A stretch of 64,000 bases of DNA from Suttonella indologenes (lineage in GTDB: Bacteria; Pseudomonadota; Gammaproteobacteria; Cardiobacteriales; Cardiobacteriaceae), in the NCBI RefSeq assembly GCF_900460215.1, contig NZ_UHIA01000004.1:62001-126000 (forward strand). Reading direction: 5' to 3'. Every line of letters starts with the position of its first letter. Position 1 is the first letter of the stretch. Below, in pieces: positions 22,425 through 31,159 of the stretch. The position numbers and the translations under genes were made by a program. The notes below the pieces were generated by a model. The model had not been told where the DNA came from. It saw only the letters and a list, made by a program, of their open reading frames with translations, and did no database searches.

Positions 22425-24212
22425 GTGCAAAGTATTCAAATCATTCTCCTGATTTTCGCTTTTTTATTTTTTGTCAGCATCGTGGCGACGCGTTTGTCCG
22501 CGCATTTCGGCATGCCTTTGCTATTGGTGTTTTTGGGCGTGGGCATGTTGGCGGGCGAAGAGGGAGTCGGCGGTATTGTTTACGACAGCTTTTTCAGTGC
22601 GACTTTTATCGGACAATTTGCCTTGGCGATTATTCTGCTGGACGGCGGCCTGCGCACCCAGATGAGCAGTATTAAAATCGCCGTCAAACCGGCGGTAACC
22701 TTGGCGACTTGGGGCGTGGTGGCGACGGTCATCAGTCTCGGATTATTCACGACTTTTTTCTTGAAAATCGATTGGCAGCTCGGCTTTTTGATGGCGGCGA
22801 TTGTCGGTTCGACCGATGCTGCGGCGGTTTTCTCGTTATTGCGCAATAGCGGCGTGCGCCTGCATTCGCGGATTTTATCGACTTTGGAAGTGGAAAGCGG
22901 CGCGAATGATCCGATGGCGATTTTTCTGGTGACCGCTTTGCTGACTTTAGTTACGGATCCGCAGGGCGGCGGTGCGGCAGGTTTTTTGAAAATGCTGTTG
23001 CTGCAAATGGGTTTGGGTTTCTTGATTGGTTTTGTAGCAGGCAAAATTCTGGCGTGGATTTTGCGCAAAATTGCTTTGGCGGAGGGTTTGTATGCCCTGA
23101 TGATTGCTTCAGGCGGTTTGATGGCTTTCGCTTTGTCGAATTTACTCGGCGGCAGCGGCTTTTTAAGCGTTTATATTGCCGGCATTATCATCGGCAATAC
23201 GCGCAGCCCTGCCAATGAACCTTTGTTGAATGTGATGGACGGCTTGGCTTGGCTGGCGCAGGCAAGCATGTTCTTGGTCTTGGGTTTATTGGTAACGCCG
23301 AGTCGTTTGTTTGAAGAAAGTTTCGATGCTTTGATTATCGCCGCCTTTTTGATTTTTGTGGCGCGGCCGCTGGCAGTATATAGCTCGCTACTGTGGTTTC
23401 CTTTTAAAAAACGAGAGGTTGCCTATATCAGTTGGGTGGGTTTGCGCGGCGCAGTACCGATTACGCTGGCGATGATGCCGCTGATGGCGGGTGTGCCGAA
23501 TTCGCGCCTGTTTTTTGATGTGGTCTTTTCGGTAGTGATTTTTTCTTTGCTGATTCAGGGCACGACAATCGGTTTGATGGCGCGGAAATTGAAAGTGGTT
23601 CTGCCGCCGCAGCCGGAGCCATTGCAAAGCAAGGCGATTTGGCTGACCGAAAAGCTGAATATGCATTTGCAGTCTTTTGCGGTGGAAAAAAGTTCGCCGG
23701 CGGAAAACAGCCATCCCTATGCCTTGACGCGTCCGAAAGCCTTTCAGCATGGGCGGCTTTTCGCTTTAATCCGCGAGGGTAAAAGTCTGCGCGTGGGTAT
23801 GAATACGCGCATGCAGGCGGAAGATGTGGCATGGTTTATCTTTCCCGAGGATAAGGGCGAGGATTTCGCCCAGCAATTTGCCGGCTATGCGCAAAACGAT
23901 AATGAGCAGGAATTTTTCGGCGATATTGAAGTCAAGCCTTATGTGCGGATGAGCGAATTGGCGGAAGAATACGGGCTTCAGATTGCCGAGGAGGATGCGG
24001 AGCGGACGCTGGGCGATATGTTCCGCGAGCGTTTCGGCGATGTGCCGGTGGCGGGCGATGCTTTAAAAATTAATGACAGCGAAATCATCATCAAGGAATT
24101 GGACGATCGCGGCTATATCAAATGGCTGGGCTTGAAGATTCCCGAACGGCGCGAGGCGGCGCAAGAGACGGATACAGAGGATACGCCGCCGCCTTTACCG
24201 CCGATGCTGTGA
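22425..24212 (+). CDS. cvrA: potassium/proton antiporter, CvrA/NhaP2 type
   Basis: A 595-residue inner-membrane cation/proton antiporter of the CPA1 family. About 12 membrane helices span residues 1-390, with the conserved VGSTDAAAVFSLLRNSG and LEVESGANDPMAIFLVT segments carrying the ion-binding acidic residues. A cytoplasmic regulatory part follows: a TrkA-C-like domain (about 405-490) and a CorC/HlyC-type domain (about 500-580). That combination marks the CvrA/NhaP2 branch, which exports K+ (or Na+) and protects at low osmolarity. The start is GTG, 6 bases after AAGGAAA. Confidence 0.88.
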   Translation: MQSIQIILLIFAFLFFVSIVATRLSAHFGMPLLLVFLGVGMLAGEEGVGGIVYDSFFSATFIGQFALAIILLDGGLRTQMSSIKIAVKPAVTLATWGVVATVISLGLFTTFFLKIDWQLGFLMAAIVGSTDAAAVFSLLRNSGVRLHSRILSTLEVESGANDPMAIFLVTALLTLVTDPQGGGAAGFLKMLLLQMGLGFLIGFVAGKILAWILRKIALAEGLYALMIASGGLMAFALSNLLGGSGFLSVYIAGIIIGNTRSPANEPLLNVMDGLAWLAQASMFLVLGLLVTPSRLFEESFDALIIAAFLIFVARPLAVYSSLLWFPFKKREVAYISWVGLRGAVPITLAMMPLMAGVPNSRLFFDVVFSVVIFSLLIQGTTIGLMARKLKVVLPPQPEPLQSKAIWLTEKLNMHLQSFAVEKSSPAENSHPYALTRPKAFQHGRLFALIREGKSLRVGMNTRMQAEDVAWFIFPEDKGEDFAQQFAGYAQNDNEQEFFGDIEVKPYVRMSELAEEYGLQIAEEDAERTLGDMFRERFGDVPVAGDALKINDSEIIIKELDDRGYIKWLGLKIPERREAAQETDTEDTPPPLPPML

Positions 24213-24293
24213 TTCATCAAAATTTCCTTACTGGTTGAAATCCCTCCCTTTAGGGAGGATAATCGAATTGGGAGAGGTGTAACCTCTTCCAAT

Positions 24294-25604
24294 TCAGGGC
24301 AACACACAGAGCGACGCTTTATGTGTCGCTCTGTGTGTTGAAACATCCAGCGCAATTTGCTGTGCAATAAAGGCGTAATGCCTGTCGAGTATGTCGCCGC
24401 TGTGTCGGCGGCTATAAGCGATGATGTCTTGCCTGCCCGCTTGGGCGTGATAATCTAGTAAGGCTTGAACGGCATCGGGAAGGGTGTCGGCATCGCATTG
24501 ACGGACGAAGTTTTCTTTGCGCAGTTGTTCGGCGATATCTTGGAAATTGAACATCGATTTGCCAAAGCACAGCGGTATGCCGGCATGTACGGCTTCCAGC
24601 GGATTATGTCCGCCGCGCGCGATGAGGCTGCCGCCGATAAAGGCGACCGATGCGCAAGACATGGCGGCGCCGAGTTCGCCGAGTGTGTCTAACAGGGCGA
24701 TGCCGTGCGTATTGCTGCTTAAGGTGGCGCCTTGACTGCGCAATAGGGGCGTAAATCCTGATTTTTCGATGAGTTTGCAGATGCTGTCGCGGCGTTCGGG
24801 GTGGCGCGGTGCGATGCACAGGCGCAGTTGCGGTAGGTGATGAAGCAGATTTTTGTAGGCGGCTAAGATGTGCTTTTCTTCGCCTTCGTGGGTACTGGCG
24901 GCTATCCACAGTGGCGCTTGCGGATTGGGCGGCAGAAAGTCCTGTAAAGGAAGTATTTCGGTGACGGGAGCGGCGAATTTTAGACTGGGCGTGATGCTGA
25001 TGCGGCTGTCGCGGCAAAGAAAGCGGAAGCGTTTGGCGTCGCTGCGATTTTGTGCATTGATGCGTAATTGCGGTAGTACGCGGCGCAGCAGACGGCGGGC
25101 AAAACGATAGTAGCCGCGCAGGGATTTGGCGGATAAGCGGGCGTTGATGAGTAGGGTGGGGATGTTTTGCGCTTGGCATTGTCGCAGAAGATTGAACCAA
25201 ATTTCGGTTTCCATCAGCACTACGCCGCGCGGTTTCACATGCGCCAGAAAGCGGCGGATGTTGCCGCGGCTATCATAGGGCAAATAGCTGTATTGGATGC
25301 GTTGGGGGTAGCCTGTGGCAAAGGTGGCGATTTGCGCGCGACCGGTGGGCGTGGTGCAGCTAATCCATAGGTTGAGGTCTGTATGGCGCGTAAGCAGGGT
25401 TTCTAAAAGCGGTGCAATGGCGAGAAATTCGCCTACCGATACGGCGTGTATCCATAGCGATGCAGGCTTGGTGGGCGGTAGAAGATAAGCAAAGCGTTCG
25501 CCGATATGGCGGCGATACTCGGGATTGCGGCGCGATTTAATGAGCAGGCGCAGCAGGGCAAAAGGAGCGAGGAGATTCAGTAGGCAGTTATAGAGAAGCG
25601 GCAT
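24294..25604 (-). CDS. waaA: Kdo transferase (3-deoxy-D-manno-octulosonate transferase)
   Basis: Adds Kdo residues to lipid IVA in lipopolysaccharide core synthesis, at the cytoplasmic face of the inner membrane. It is 436 residues (E. coli 425). The N-terminal hydrophobic stretch MPLLYNCLLNLLAPFALLRL anchors it. WIHAVSVGEFLAIAPLLETL is the GT30 N-terminal signature, and FIGGSLIARGGHNPLEAVHA the C-terminal sugar-nucleotide site. The start overlaps the end of the aldo/keto reductase gene by 17 bp. Beyond its stop are two small hairpins (24243-24258 and 24265-24295) that may terminate it. Confidence 0.95.
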   Translation of the reverse strand: MPLLYNCLLNLLAPFALLRLLIKSRRNPEYRRHIGERFAYLLPPTKPASLWIHAVSVGEFLAIAPLLETLLTRHTDLNLWISCTTPTGRAQIATFATGYPQRIQYSYLPYDSRGNIRRFLAHVKPRGVVLMETEIWFNLLRQCQAQNIPTLLINARLSAKSLRGYYRFARRLLRRVLPQLRINAQNRSDAKRFRFLCRDSRISITPSLKFAAPVTEILPLQDFLPPNPQAPLWIAASTHEGEEKHILAAYKNLLHHLPQLRLCIAPRHPERRDSICKLIEKSGFTPLLRSQGATLSSNTHGIALLDTLGELGAAMSCASVAFIGGSLIARGGHNPLEAVHAGIPLCFGKSMFNFQDIAEQLRKENFVRQCDADTLPDAVQALLDYHAQAGRQDIIAYSRRHSGDILDRHYAFIAQQIALDVSTHRATHKASLCVLP

Positions 25605-26382
25605 GGCTGGCTCGGCTGACGGCGGCGCAATTGGCGCGCAGATGGTCTGGATTAATAGTGCCGCTGATTAAGGCGGTAATCGGGTGTTGAAAGAGAAAAT
25701 CAGCGAGGTTTTGCAGCGAATATTGCGCCAGCAGATGCCCGCTGCCAAAGCCTTTTTTGATGAGGATGCTGACGTTTTGAGCGTCGGCTTGCGTAATGAC
25801 ATTCGTCATTTCTCTGTGTTCGGGGTTCAGCTCGAGCATGAGTGCATCCACATAAGGCAGCCATGCTTGTGCCCCTGCGTCGGTTTTGCAGGAAATGCCG
25901 ATGGCGCGGATTTTGCCTGCTTGCTTGGCTTGCTCGAGGGCGGCAAGGCAGTCGCTTTGATGTAAAATGGCGAGATCATTGCCGTCGGAATGGATGTTGA
26001 TGAGGTCGATGTGTTCGCTGCGTAGGCGGCGCAGGCTGTTGTCGATGCTTTGCTTGACGGCGGCGGCGGAAAAATCAAAGCTGGATTGGTTGTTATGAAA
26101 GTTTTCGCCGACTTTGCTGGCGATGTACCATTCGTTGCGGCGGATAAGCGCGCCAAGGCGGTTTTCGCTACTGCCGTAAGCAGGGGCGGTATCCAGCCAA
26201 TTGATGCCCAGCGATTGGGCAAGTGCAAGCAGTTCCTGTACGGCTTTATCGTCGGGTAAATCAAAAGATTGCGGATATTTGACGCCTTGATTGCGCCCGA
26301 TTTTGACTGTGCCTAGTCCGAGAGCGGAAAGGCGGATACCGCTGTTGCCAAGCGGACGCGTGGGAAGAAGTGCTGTGTTCAT
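25588..26382 (-). CDS. aldo/keto reductase
   Basis: A soluble NADPH-dependent oxidoreductase with a TIM-barrel fold, 264 residues from the ATG at 26382. It begins TRPLGNSGIRLSALGLGTVK. NWLDTAPAYGSSENRLG carries the catalytic Asp/Tyr, and YIASKVGENF the Lys. The usual HxH site is replaced by INIHSDGND, as in the D-threo-aldose-dehydrogenase-like branch. The substrate is unknown. A longer reading frame would start at 26427 inside apaH. A TATAAT-like word only 8 bases before the ATG at 26382 raises the chance of a near-leaderless transcript. The 3' end overlaps waaA. Confidence 0.82.
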   Translation of the reverse strand: MNTALLPTRPLGNSGIRLSALGLGTVKIGRNQGVKYPQSFDLPDDKAVQELLALAQSLGINWLDTAPAYGSSENRLGALIRRNEWYIASKVGENFHNNQSSFDFSAAAVKQSIDNSLRRLRSEHIDLINIHSDGNDLAILHQSDCLAALEQAKQAGKIRAIGISCKTDAGAQAWLPYVDALMLELNPEHREMTNVITQADAQNVSILIKKGFGSGHLLAQYSLQNLADFLFQHPITALISGTINPDHLRANCAAVSRASHAASL

Positions 26383-26411
26383 GGCGTTTATTATACAAGG
26401 AGTGAAACGGA

Positions 26412-27227
26412 ATGGGGATTTATGCAATCGGCGATGTGCATGGACAATATGAGGCTTTGATGCGTTTGTTAGAGCGTCTTAATTATGACGAAGCGGCGGA
26501 TGAGTTGTGGTTTGTGGGCGATATTATCAATCGGGGACCGGATTCCGTGCGGGCTTTGCGCTGTGTCAGTCGCTTAAAAGGTAAAACGAAAGTCGTTATT
26601 GGTAATCATGATTTTACTTTGATGGTACAGGCGAACGGATTGGATAAGGGACGGATTAAAAACACGACCAAAGAGATTCTAAATGCGCCTGATGCGCAGG
26701 AGATGATTGATGCCGTCCAATCGTGGCCGCTGATGGTGCAAGATGAAGCACGGCAAATCGTAATGGCGCATGCGGGGGTCTATCCTTATTGGGATTTGGA
26801 TACGGCAATCGAGATGAATGCGCAATACTGCCGGCAGATGCGGCAAAAAGACAATGAGCGGCGAGAGTTTTTGCAGGCAGTGTATCGCAACGGCAACGGC
26901 GAATGGAAAAAAAACGGCAAAAATAGCGTCAAACAATGCTTTGCGGTCAATGCTTTTGCGCGTATGCGTTTTTTAAAGACAAATGCCGCTTTGGATTTTG
27001 GCGGCAAAATGCCGCCGGAAGAAGCGCCGAAAGCGCTTGTGCCTTGGTATGAATTGCATGCGGCGCGGCAGGCTTTTCGCGTGGTTTTCGGGCATTGGGC
27101 GGCATTAGGTTTGCGGCTGCATGAAAAATACGCCTGTATTGACGGCGGTGCGGCATGGGGCGGCGAGCTGATTGCTTTCGATTTGGCGCAATGGCGGGTG
27201 GCGGCAACAGTGGCGATTGCAAAATAA
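26412..27227 (+). CDS. apaH: diadenosine tetraphosphatase ApaH
   Basis: Hydrolyses Ap4A symmetrically to two ADP and can remove Np4A-type RNA caps. 271 residues (E. coli 280). The phosphoesterase motifs appear in order at the N-terminus: AIGDVHGQYEAL, FVGDIINRGPDS and VVIGNHDFTLM. Then MAHAGVYPYWD, FGHWAALGL and IDGGAAWGGEL carry the remaining metal and ApaH-specific residues. AAGGAGTGAAACGGAATG supplies a ribosome site. It is divergent from the aldo/keto reductase gene across only 29 bp and is followed by the tRNA cluster promoter. Confidence 0.95.
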   Translation: MGIYAIGDVHGQYEALMRLLERLNYDEAADELWFVGDIINRGPDSVRALRCVSRLKGKTKVVIGNHDFTLMVQANGLDKGRIKNTTKEILNAPDAQEMIDAVQSWPLMVQDEARQIVMAHAGVYPYWDLDTAIEMNAQYCRQMRQKDNERREFLQAVYRNGNGEWKKNGKNSVKQCFAVNAFARMRFLKTNAALDFGGKMPPEEAPKALVPWYELHAARQAFRVVFGHWAALGLRLHEKYACIDGGAAWGGELIAFDLAQWRVAATVAIAK

Positions 27228-27239
27228 TTCCAAAAAGAC

Positions 27240-27267
27240 TTGACGCATATTTTTAATCTGCTAATAT
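27240..27267 (+). promoter_or_regulatory. promoter of the tRNA-Tyr-Gly-Thr-tuf operon
   Basis: TTGACG at 27240-27245, a 16-bp spacer and TAATAT at 27262-27267. A GC-only discriminator, GCGCGCC, follows, typical of promoters under stringent (ppGpp) control. The predicted start is about 5 bases before tRNA-Tyr. Confidence 0.85.
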
Positions 27268-27278
27268 GCGCGCCTTGC

Positions 27279-27363
27279 GGAGGGATACCCAAGCGGTCAA
27301 CGGGAACAGACTGTAAATCTGTCGGCTCAGCCTTCGAAGGTTCGAATCCTTCTCCCTCCACCA
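27279..27363 (+). tRNA. tRNA-Tyr (GUA)
   Basis: An 85-nt class II tRNA with an encoded CCA. The acceptor GGAGGGA pairs with TCCCTCC, the anticodon GTA is at 27313-27315 and a long variable arm (CGGCTCAGCCTTCG region) precedes the TTCGAAT loop. Confidence 0.97.
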
Positions 27364-27369
27364 TATCAA

Positions 27370-27443
<74 letters not shown>

Positions 27444-27464
27444 TTTAATTCAGTTTTTATTCCA

Positions 27465-27540
<76 letters not shown>

Positions 27541-27560
27541 TTTACATCGGGTGGATTGAG

Positions 27561-28751
27561 ATGTCAAAAGAGAAATTTGAACGTACGAAGCCCCACGTAA
27601 ACGTGGGCACGATCGGTCACGTAGACCATGGTAAAACGACGCTGACAGCGGCATTGACCAAAGTGGGTGCAGACCGTTTTGGCGGGCAATTCAAAGCCTA
27701 CGACCAAATTGACGGTGCGCCTGAAGAACGCGCTCGCGGTATTACCATCTCTACTGCACACGTAGAATACGAATCCCCAACCCGTCACTACGCACACGTA
27801 GACTGCCCGGGACACGCCGACTATGTGAAAAACATGATCACCGGTGCGGCACAAATGGACGGCGCAATCCTCGTATGTTCGGCGGCAGACGGTCCGATGC
27901 CGCAAACTCGCGAGCACATCCTTCTGTCTCGCCAAGTAGGCGTACCATACATCGTCGTATTCCTGAATAAAGCTGACATGGTTGACGATGCGGAACTGCT
28001 TGAGCTCGTTGAAATGGAAGTTCGTGAACTCTTATCGGACTACGACTTCCCCGGTGACGACACCCCAATCATTGTGGGCTCGGCACTGAAAGCTCTGGAA
28101 GGCGATACCTCGGACATCGGCGTTCCGGCAATCGAAAAACTCGTTGAAGCACTGGACAGCTACATCCCGGAGCCGGAACGAGACATCGACAAACCATTCC
28201 TGCTGCCAATCGAAGACGTCTTCTCAATCTCAGGACGCGGCACCGTAGTAACCGGACGTGTAGAGCGCGGTATCGTTAAAGTAGGCGACGAACTTGAAAT
28301 CGTAGGACTGCGTCCAACAGCAAAAACCACCTGTACAGGTGTAGAAATGTTCCGCAAACTCCTAGATCAAGGACAAGCAGGCGACAACGTTGGCGTACTA
28401 TTGCGTGGTACCAAACGTGAAGACATCGAACGCGGACAAGTATTGGCAAAACCGGGCACTATTACCCCGCACACCAAATTTGAAGCCGAAGTATACGTAC
28501 TCTCTAAAGAAGAAGGTGGACGTCATACCCCATTCTTAAAAGGCTACCGTCCTCAATTTTACTTCCGTACCACGGACGTAACAGGCGAATGTATCCTTCC
28601 TGAAGGCACAGAAATGGTCATGCCCGGAGATAACGTAAAAATCGAAGTTCAACTGATTCATCCGATTGCGATGGACGAAGGCTTGCGTTTTGCGATTCGT
28701 GAGGGCGGTCGTACAGTTGGAGCCGGTGTTGTGGCGAAAATTATTGAGTAA
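27561..28751 (+). CDS. tuf: elongation factor Tu, copy 1
   Basis: GTPase that delivers aminoacyl-tRNA to the ribosome, 396 residues. The G motifs are GHVDHGKTT, DCPGH and NKADMVDD. The start MSKEKFERTKPHVNVGTIGH is the standard one, at 27561; the frame extends upstream into tRNA-Thr but that is not coding. It is co-transcribed with the upstream tRNAs (tufB arrangement). Its nucleotide sequence is identical to the second copy for the first 818 bases and differs at seven silent positions after that. Codon choice (strong use of preferred C/A-ending codons) differs from neighbouring genes, as expected for a very highly expressed gene. Confidence 0.98.
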   Translation: MSKEKFERTKPHVNVGTIGHVDHGKTTLTAALTKVGADRFGGQFKAYDQIDGAPEERARGITISTAHVEYESPTRHYAHVDCPGHADYVKNMITGAAQMDGAILVCSAADGPMPQTREHILLSRQVGVPYIVVFLNKADMVDDAELLELVEMEVRELLSDYDFPGDDTPIIVGSALKALEGDTSDIGVPAIEKLVEALDSYIPEPERDIDKPFLLPIEDVFSISGRGTVVTGRVERGIVKVGDELEIVGLRPTAKTTCTGVEMFRKLLDQGQAGDNVGVLLRGTKREDIERGQVLAKPGTITPHTKFEAEVYVLSKEEGGRHTPFLKGYRPQFYFRTTDVTGECILPEGTEMVMPGDNVKIEVQLIHPIAMDEGLRFAIREGGRTVGAGVVAKIIE

Positions 28752-28766
28752 TTTTTCTTACGATAC

Positions 28767-28802
28767 TTGACAAAAATACAAGGCGGGGATAAAATCCCGC
28801 CT
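28767..28802 (+). promoter_or_regulatory. tRNA-Trp/secE promoter lying inside a terminator-like hairpin
   Basis: TTGACA (28767-28772), a 17-bp spacer and TAAAAT (28790-28795) make a near-consensus sigma70 promoter. The 7-bp stem AGGCGGG / CCCGCCT (28781-28787 with 28796-28802) puts the -10 in its loop. It is followed by CTTCATTAGTT, a weak T tract. The hairpin would form only in RNA coming from tuf, so the same bases can end that transcript and start the next. Confidence 0.85.
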
Positions 28803-28817
28803 CTTCATTAGTTAAAT

Positions 28818-28893
28818 AGGCGAGTAGCTCAATTGGCAGAGTTGCGGTTTCCAAAACCGTCGGTTGGGGGTTCGAGTCCCTCCTCGCCTGCCA
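28818..28893 (+). tRNA. tRNA-Trp (CCA)
   Basis: A 76-nt tRNA with anticodon CCA at 28851-28853, acceptor AGGCGAG paired with CTCGCCT, and encoded 3' CCA. It lies between tuf and secE, as in many gammaproteobacteria, and shares the secE transcript. Confidence 0.96.
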
Positions 28894-28913
28894 TGTTTCT
28901 CAGAGAATCCTTT

Positions 28914-29285
28914 ATGTCAACAGAAATTGCAGTTGAAAAAAAACCGCTATCCGGTTTGTTTACGGTTTTAGCGATTGTTTTGTTTTTAGGCGGATTCTAT
29001 CTAGCAGGTTCTTTGTTTTTAGCAAGTAAGGCTTGGTATCTGCGATTGGCGGTTGCTGTTCTTGGAGCAGTCTTGGCAGCCGCCGCACTCACTCAAACAA
29101 TCTATTGGCACAAAATGATTAGTCTCGTCCGAGGTGCTCGGATAGAAATGAATAAAGTTTTTTGGCCGAATAAAGACGAATTAATTAAAACCACTGCGAT
29201 GGTTTTGGCGATTGTGACGGTTTTTGCAATCGTATTAAGTATTATAGATTGGATTTTAACGTTAATTGTTCAATTGGTGTTGTGA
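28914..29285 (+). CDS. secE: protein translocase subunit SecE
   Basis: Small essential subunit of the SecYEG channel, 123 residues from the ATG at 28914 (E. coli 127). It has three membrane helices: about residues 12-35, 40-62 and 87-120. The conserved cytoplasmic segment RIEMNKVFWPNKDELIKTT lies before the last. Reading frames starting inside tRNA-Trp are not coding. The stop overlaps the nusG start (TGATG), so the two are coupled. Confidence 0.95.
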   Translation: MSTEIAVEKKPLSGLFTVLAIVLFLGGFYLAGSLFLASKAWYLRLAVAVLGAVLAAAALTQTIYWHKMISLVRGARIEMNKVFWPNKDELIKTTAMVLAIVTVFAIVLSIIDWILTLIVQLVL

Positions 29286-29821
29286 TGGCAAAACAGTGGT
29301 ATGTGCTACAGTCGTATTCGCAATTTGAGCAATACGTCAAAAAACAGTTGCAGGAAGTTATTGAGCGCGAAGGTATGCAAGATAGCTTTGGGCAAATTTT
29401 GATCCCGACAGAAGAAGTGGTTGAGGTCAAAGAGAATAAAAAGCGTGTATCTCAACGCAAATTTTTCCCGGGTTATGTTTTAGTTGAAATGGAAATGAAT
29501 AATGATACATGGCATTTAGTCAATTCCATTCCTAAGATGTCCGGTTTTGTTGGCGGAACGCATGAGAAACCTGCGCCGATTACGCAGGCGGAAGTTGATG
29601 CGATTATGCGCAAAATGCAGGAGGGGATCGAGAAACCTCGTCCGAAAACTTTATTTGAAATTGGTGAAGAGTTGCGGATTATTGACGGACCTTTTGCTGA
29701 TTTTACCGGAACGGTTGAAGAAGTGAATTATGATAAGAGCCGTATGCAGGTGTCTGTCATGATTTTCGGCCGTTCCACCACGGTCGAGCTTGAGTTTACT
29801 CAAGTGGAGAAAATCATTTAA
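29285..29821 (+). CDS. nusG: transcription termination/antitermination factor NusG
   Basis: Binds RNA polymerase, suppresses pausing, and links it to Rho or the ribosome. 178 residues (E. coli 181). The NGN domain opens KQWYVLQSYSQFEQYVKKQL and includes KFFPGYVLVEMEM. The C-terminal KOW domain (about 125-178) has GEELRIIDGPFADFTGTVEE. The ATG overlaps the secE stop by one base. Confidence 0.97.
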   Translation: MAKQWYVLQSYSQFEQYVKKQLQEVIEREGMQDSFGQILIPTEEVVEVKENKKRVSQRKFFPGYVLVEMEMNNDTWHLVNSIPKMSGFVGGTHEKPAPITQAEVDAIMRKMQEGIEKPRPKTLFEIGEELRIIDGPFADFTGTVEEVNYDKSRMQVSVMIFGRSTTVELEFTQVEKII

Positions 29822-29864
29822 TTGGGAAGCTGAAAGGCGTGATACCCATTTAGGAGTTTTATAA

Positions 29865-30293
29865 ATGGCTAAGAAAATTAGCGGATATATCAAATTGCAG
29901 ATTCCTGCAGGTAAAGCAAATCCAAGTCCTCCTGTTGGTCCGGCATTAGGTCAGCATGGTGTGAATATTATGGAGTTCTGTAAAGCGTTTAATGCAGAAA
30001 CCCAGTCTTTAGAAGCGGGTATGCCGATACCTGTTGTGATTACGGTATATAGTGATCGCAGCTTTACTTTTGTTAAGAAAACGCCTCCGGCTGCATATTT
30101 GCTGAAAAAAGCTGCGGGCATCAAATCCGGAAGCGCGCGCCCTAATACTGAAAAAGTAGGTACGATTACGCGTAAGCAATTAGAAGAAATTGTTGAAATT
30201 AAAAAAGCGGATTTAACTGCTGCGGATGTGGAAGCCGGTGTTCGTACATTGGCGGGAAGTGCCCGGTCAATGGGCTTGAAGGTGGAGGGCTAA
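29865..30293 (+). CDS. rplK: 50S ribosomal protein L11
   Basis: A 142-residue rRNA-binding protein of the GTPase-associated centre, and the usual sensor point for RelA activation. It begins AKKISGYIKLQIPAGKANPS and has PPVGPALGQHGVNIMEFCK, the proline-rich loop contacting thiostrepton-type drugs. The C-terminal GVRTLAGSARSMGLKVEG binds 23S rRNA. Start of rplKA, 43 bp after nusG, with TTTAGGAGTTTT as ribosome site. Confidence 0.98.
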   Translation: MAKKISGYIKLQIPAGKANPSPPVGPALGQHGVNIMEFCKAFNAETQSLEAGMPIPVVITVYSDRSFTFVKKTPPAAYLLKKAAGIKSGSARPNTEKVGTITRKQLEEIVEIKKADLTAADVEAGVRTLAGSARSMGLKVEG

Positions 30294-30296
30294 ACA

Positions 30297-30992
30297 ATGG
30301 CAAAGAAGACTAAGCGTAATTTAGCTATCCGTGAAAAAGTTGCTGCCGGCAAAATCTATAATGTTGCTGAGGCATTAGATTTATTAAAATCGCTTTCCGC
30401 TGTTAAGTTTGTCGAATCTGTGGATGTGGCGATTCAATTAGGTATTGATCCGCGTAAATCAGATCAAGTGGTGCGCGGCGCAGCTGTATTGCCTAACGGT
30501 ACTGGTAAGAGCGTGCGTGTGGCTGTATTTGCTCAAGGCGCGAATGCGGAAGCTGCTCAAGCTGCCGGTGCGGATATTGTTGGTATGGCTGAATTGGCAG
30601 ATGAAATCAAAGGCGGACGCAGCGATTTTGATGTCGTTATTGCCGAACCGGCTGCGATGGCTGTCGTTGGACAATTAGGTCAAATTTTAGGTCCAAGAGG
30701 CTTAATGCCAAATCCAAAAGTGGGTACGGTAACGCCTGATGTAAAAACAGCAGTATTAAATGCCAAAGCAGGTCAAGTGCGTTTTCGTGCGGATAAAGGC
30801 GGCGTAGTGCATGCGATTATCGGTAAGGCAGACTTTGAAACAGCTAAATTGGAAGAGAATTTGAAATCTCTGGTTGCTGAAATTAGCAAATTACGTCCGG
30901 CAACAGCAAAAGGCGTTTATTTGCAAAAGGCTTATCTTTCTACAACGATGGGACCTGGTTTGCAAATAGAAATTAGCGGTTTGAGCGCTTAA
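30297..30992 (+). CDS. rplA: 50S ribosomal protein L1
   Basis: A 231-residue protein of the mobile L1 stalk that helps tRNA leave the E site; in E. coli it also represses its own rplKA mRNA. LNAKAGQVRFRADKGGVVHA and ILGPRGLMPNPKVGTVT are the family signatures. It starts 3 bases after rplK, so translation is coupled. The L10 leader follows. Confidence 0.98.
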   Translation: MAKKTKRNLAIREKVAAGKIYNVAEALDLLKSLSAVKFVESVDVAIQLGIDPRKSDQVVRGAAVLPNGTGKSVRVAVFAQGANAEAAQAAGADIVGMAELADEIKGGRSDFDVVIAEPAAMAVVGQLGQILGPRGLMPNPKVGTVTPDVKTAVLNAKAGQVRFRADKGGVVHAIIGKADFETAKLEENLKSLVAEISKLRPATAKGVYLQKAYLSTTMGPGLQIEISGLSA

Positions 30993-30999
30993 GAATAAT

Positions 31000-31155
31000 C
31001 GAAGATTCTTTGGATGGCTGCGTATGCAGCTATCGTCAAAGACTGCAGGTGCTACGGCTTAATTTCCTGCATAGATGGTAGTGGCGTCAAATTAGGATAG
31101 CCATGCCAAAGGCCCGCGAAAAGCGGTGGACAATCTAATCCGACCATAAGGAGTA
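31000..31155 (+). ncRNA. L10 leader, autoregulatory mRNA structure
   Basis: The 167-bp gap between rplA and rplJ holds conserved-looking secondary structure. There is a hairpin GATGGCTGC/GCAGCTATC at 31013-31034, and a pair TGCAGG/CCTGCA around 31045-31072. The position and composition fit the ribosomal L10 leader, to which the L10-L12 complex binds to repress rplJL translation. The identification rests on position and visible stems rather than a covariance search. Confidence 0.7.
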
Positions 31156-31159
31156 TGGA

